A stretch of 15,398 nt of DNA from JACZSB01 sp965372015 (GTDB taxonomy: Bacteria; Fidelibacterota; Marinisomatia; SCGC-AAA003-L08; TS1B11). The stretch lies in assembly GCA_965372015.1 (NCBI GenBank), contig CBDVAP010000060.1, positions 1-15,398 on the forward strand. Direction: 5' to 3'. The notes beneath the pieces were generated by a model. That model was not told where the DNA came from and searched no databases. It saw only the letters and a program-made list of their open reading frames with translations. Position numbers and translations under genes: made by a program. Position 1 is the first letter of the stretch. Every line of letters starts with the position of its first letter. Shown in pieces: positions 15,186-15,398 of the stretch.

Positions 15186-15332
15186 ATTTCCGGGGGAGGT
15201 TGGCACAGTCGGCTGCTGATCCCGGGACGCCCGCTGCCCAGCGGGGTCTACATAGCCCGGCTGCATGCCACGCCAACGGCGGGGGTGGCAGGTGATTTTG
15301 TCGCCGGGATCAAGATGCTGCTCTTAAAATAG
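15186..15332 (+). pseudogene. C-terminal end of a T9SS sorting domain (broken gene)
   Basis: After a TGA at 15183-15185 the frame encodes 48 residues ending at TAG 15330-15332. They include GWHSRLLIPGRPLPSGVYIA (15198-15257) and end AGIKMLLLK. This is the closing part of the T9SS type A C-terminal sorting domain: GWH then a strand, (L)PSGVY, a strand RL, and the K(M)LLLK end. Such domains route proteins through type IX secretion to the surface in FCB bacteria. No start codon or signal peptide lies in frame, and the upstream coding part is lost or interrupted, so this is the tail of a degraded exported protein. A single sequencing error at the TGA would not restore a full gene, since another stop (15072) lies close upstream. 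Confidence 0.7.
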
Positions 15333-15345
15333 TTGTTCGTAAAGT

Positions 15346-15360
15346 CCCGCAGAATGCGGG
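15346..15360 (+). terminator. Hairpin after the T9SS relic
   Basis: CCCGCA (15346-15351), GAA loop, TGCGGG (15355-15360): a perfect 6-bp GC-rich stem 13 nt after the stop, followed by GGTTCTATT. The tail is only partly T-rich. It is well placed to have been the terminator of the lost gene. Confidence 0.4.
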
Positions 15361-15398
15361 GGTTCTATTGAAGTAGAGACCAGTTCCCAGTTTCCTTC

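Noticed and set aside
15120..15215. Cobalamin-type riboswitch, suggested by GCCGGTGTGAA and following GC-rich stems
   Set aside because: The conserved B12-box and core (GCCACTG-type and GGGAA...GGTG blocks) are not in the right order, and the region reads better as a degraded sorting domain.
15346..15398. tRNA or CRISPR repeat near the right edge (GGTTCTATT and a small stem)
   Set aside because: No T-loop, anticodon arm or acceptor pairing can be built, and the stem does not recur.

Overview
The window (about 15.4 kb, roughly 58-60% GC by eye) looks like a chromosomal piece of an uncultured or little-studied bacterium of the FCB superphylum (Bacteroidota / Marinimicrobia / KSB1 / Calditrichota side). 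This is inference. The clues are the end of a type IX secretion (T9SS) C-terminal sorting domain at the right edge, a rhomboid with a DUF6576-like tail, and an E. coli-like type II citrate synthase next to multiheme cytochromes. No rRNA, tRNA, CRISPR array or intact mobile element was seen.

Left part (1-4227, + strand): two adjacent genes, 3 nt apart, each encode a fusion of a periplasmic multiheme cytochrome c (15 or more, and 11 CXXCH sites) with a membrane diheme cytochrome b of the HydC/FdnI type. This is the architecture of Geobacter CbcL, an inner-membrane quinol oxidoreductase. The first gene is cut by the window start. A tandem pair suggests a respiratory module passing electrons between the quinone pool and periplasmic or extracellular partners.

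4228-6463: an intergenic region with a good promoter, then citrate synthase (gltA), a probable terminator, and a Sir2-family deacylase with altered substrate-pocket and zinc residues.

6464-8135: a scar-like segment. It holds a low-GC orphan secreted protein (6776-7768) flanked by gene debris. On the minus strand there is a clear relic of an O6-alkylguanine-DNA alkyltransferase (7847-8024, PCHR motif kept, in-frame stop). A second, much weaker stretch near 6590 resembles part of it.

8136-12900: a tight + strand cluster of a lipoprotein amidohydrolase (YtcJ-like), recO, an Est30-like alpha/beta hydrolase (ATGA overlap with recO), a rhomboid protease (20-nt overlap) and a small secreted protein of unknown function.

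12928-14998: minus strand, with rnhA, an ICMT-like membrane methyltransferase and an unknown seven-helix membrane protein. The right end (14999-15398) has no intact gene. It holds the broken C-terminal end of a T9SS-exported protein and a hairpin after its stop.
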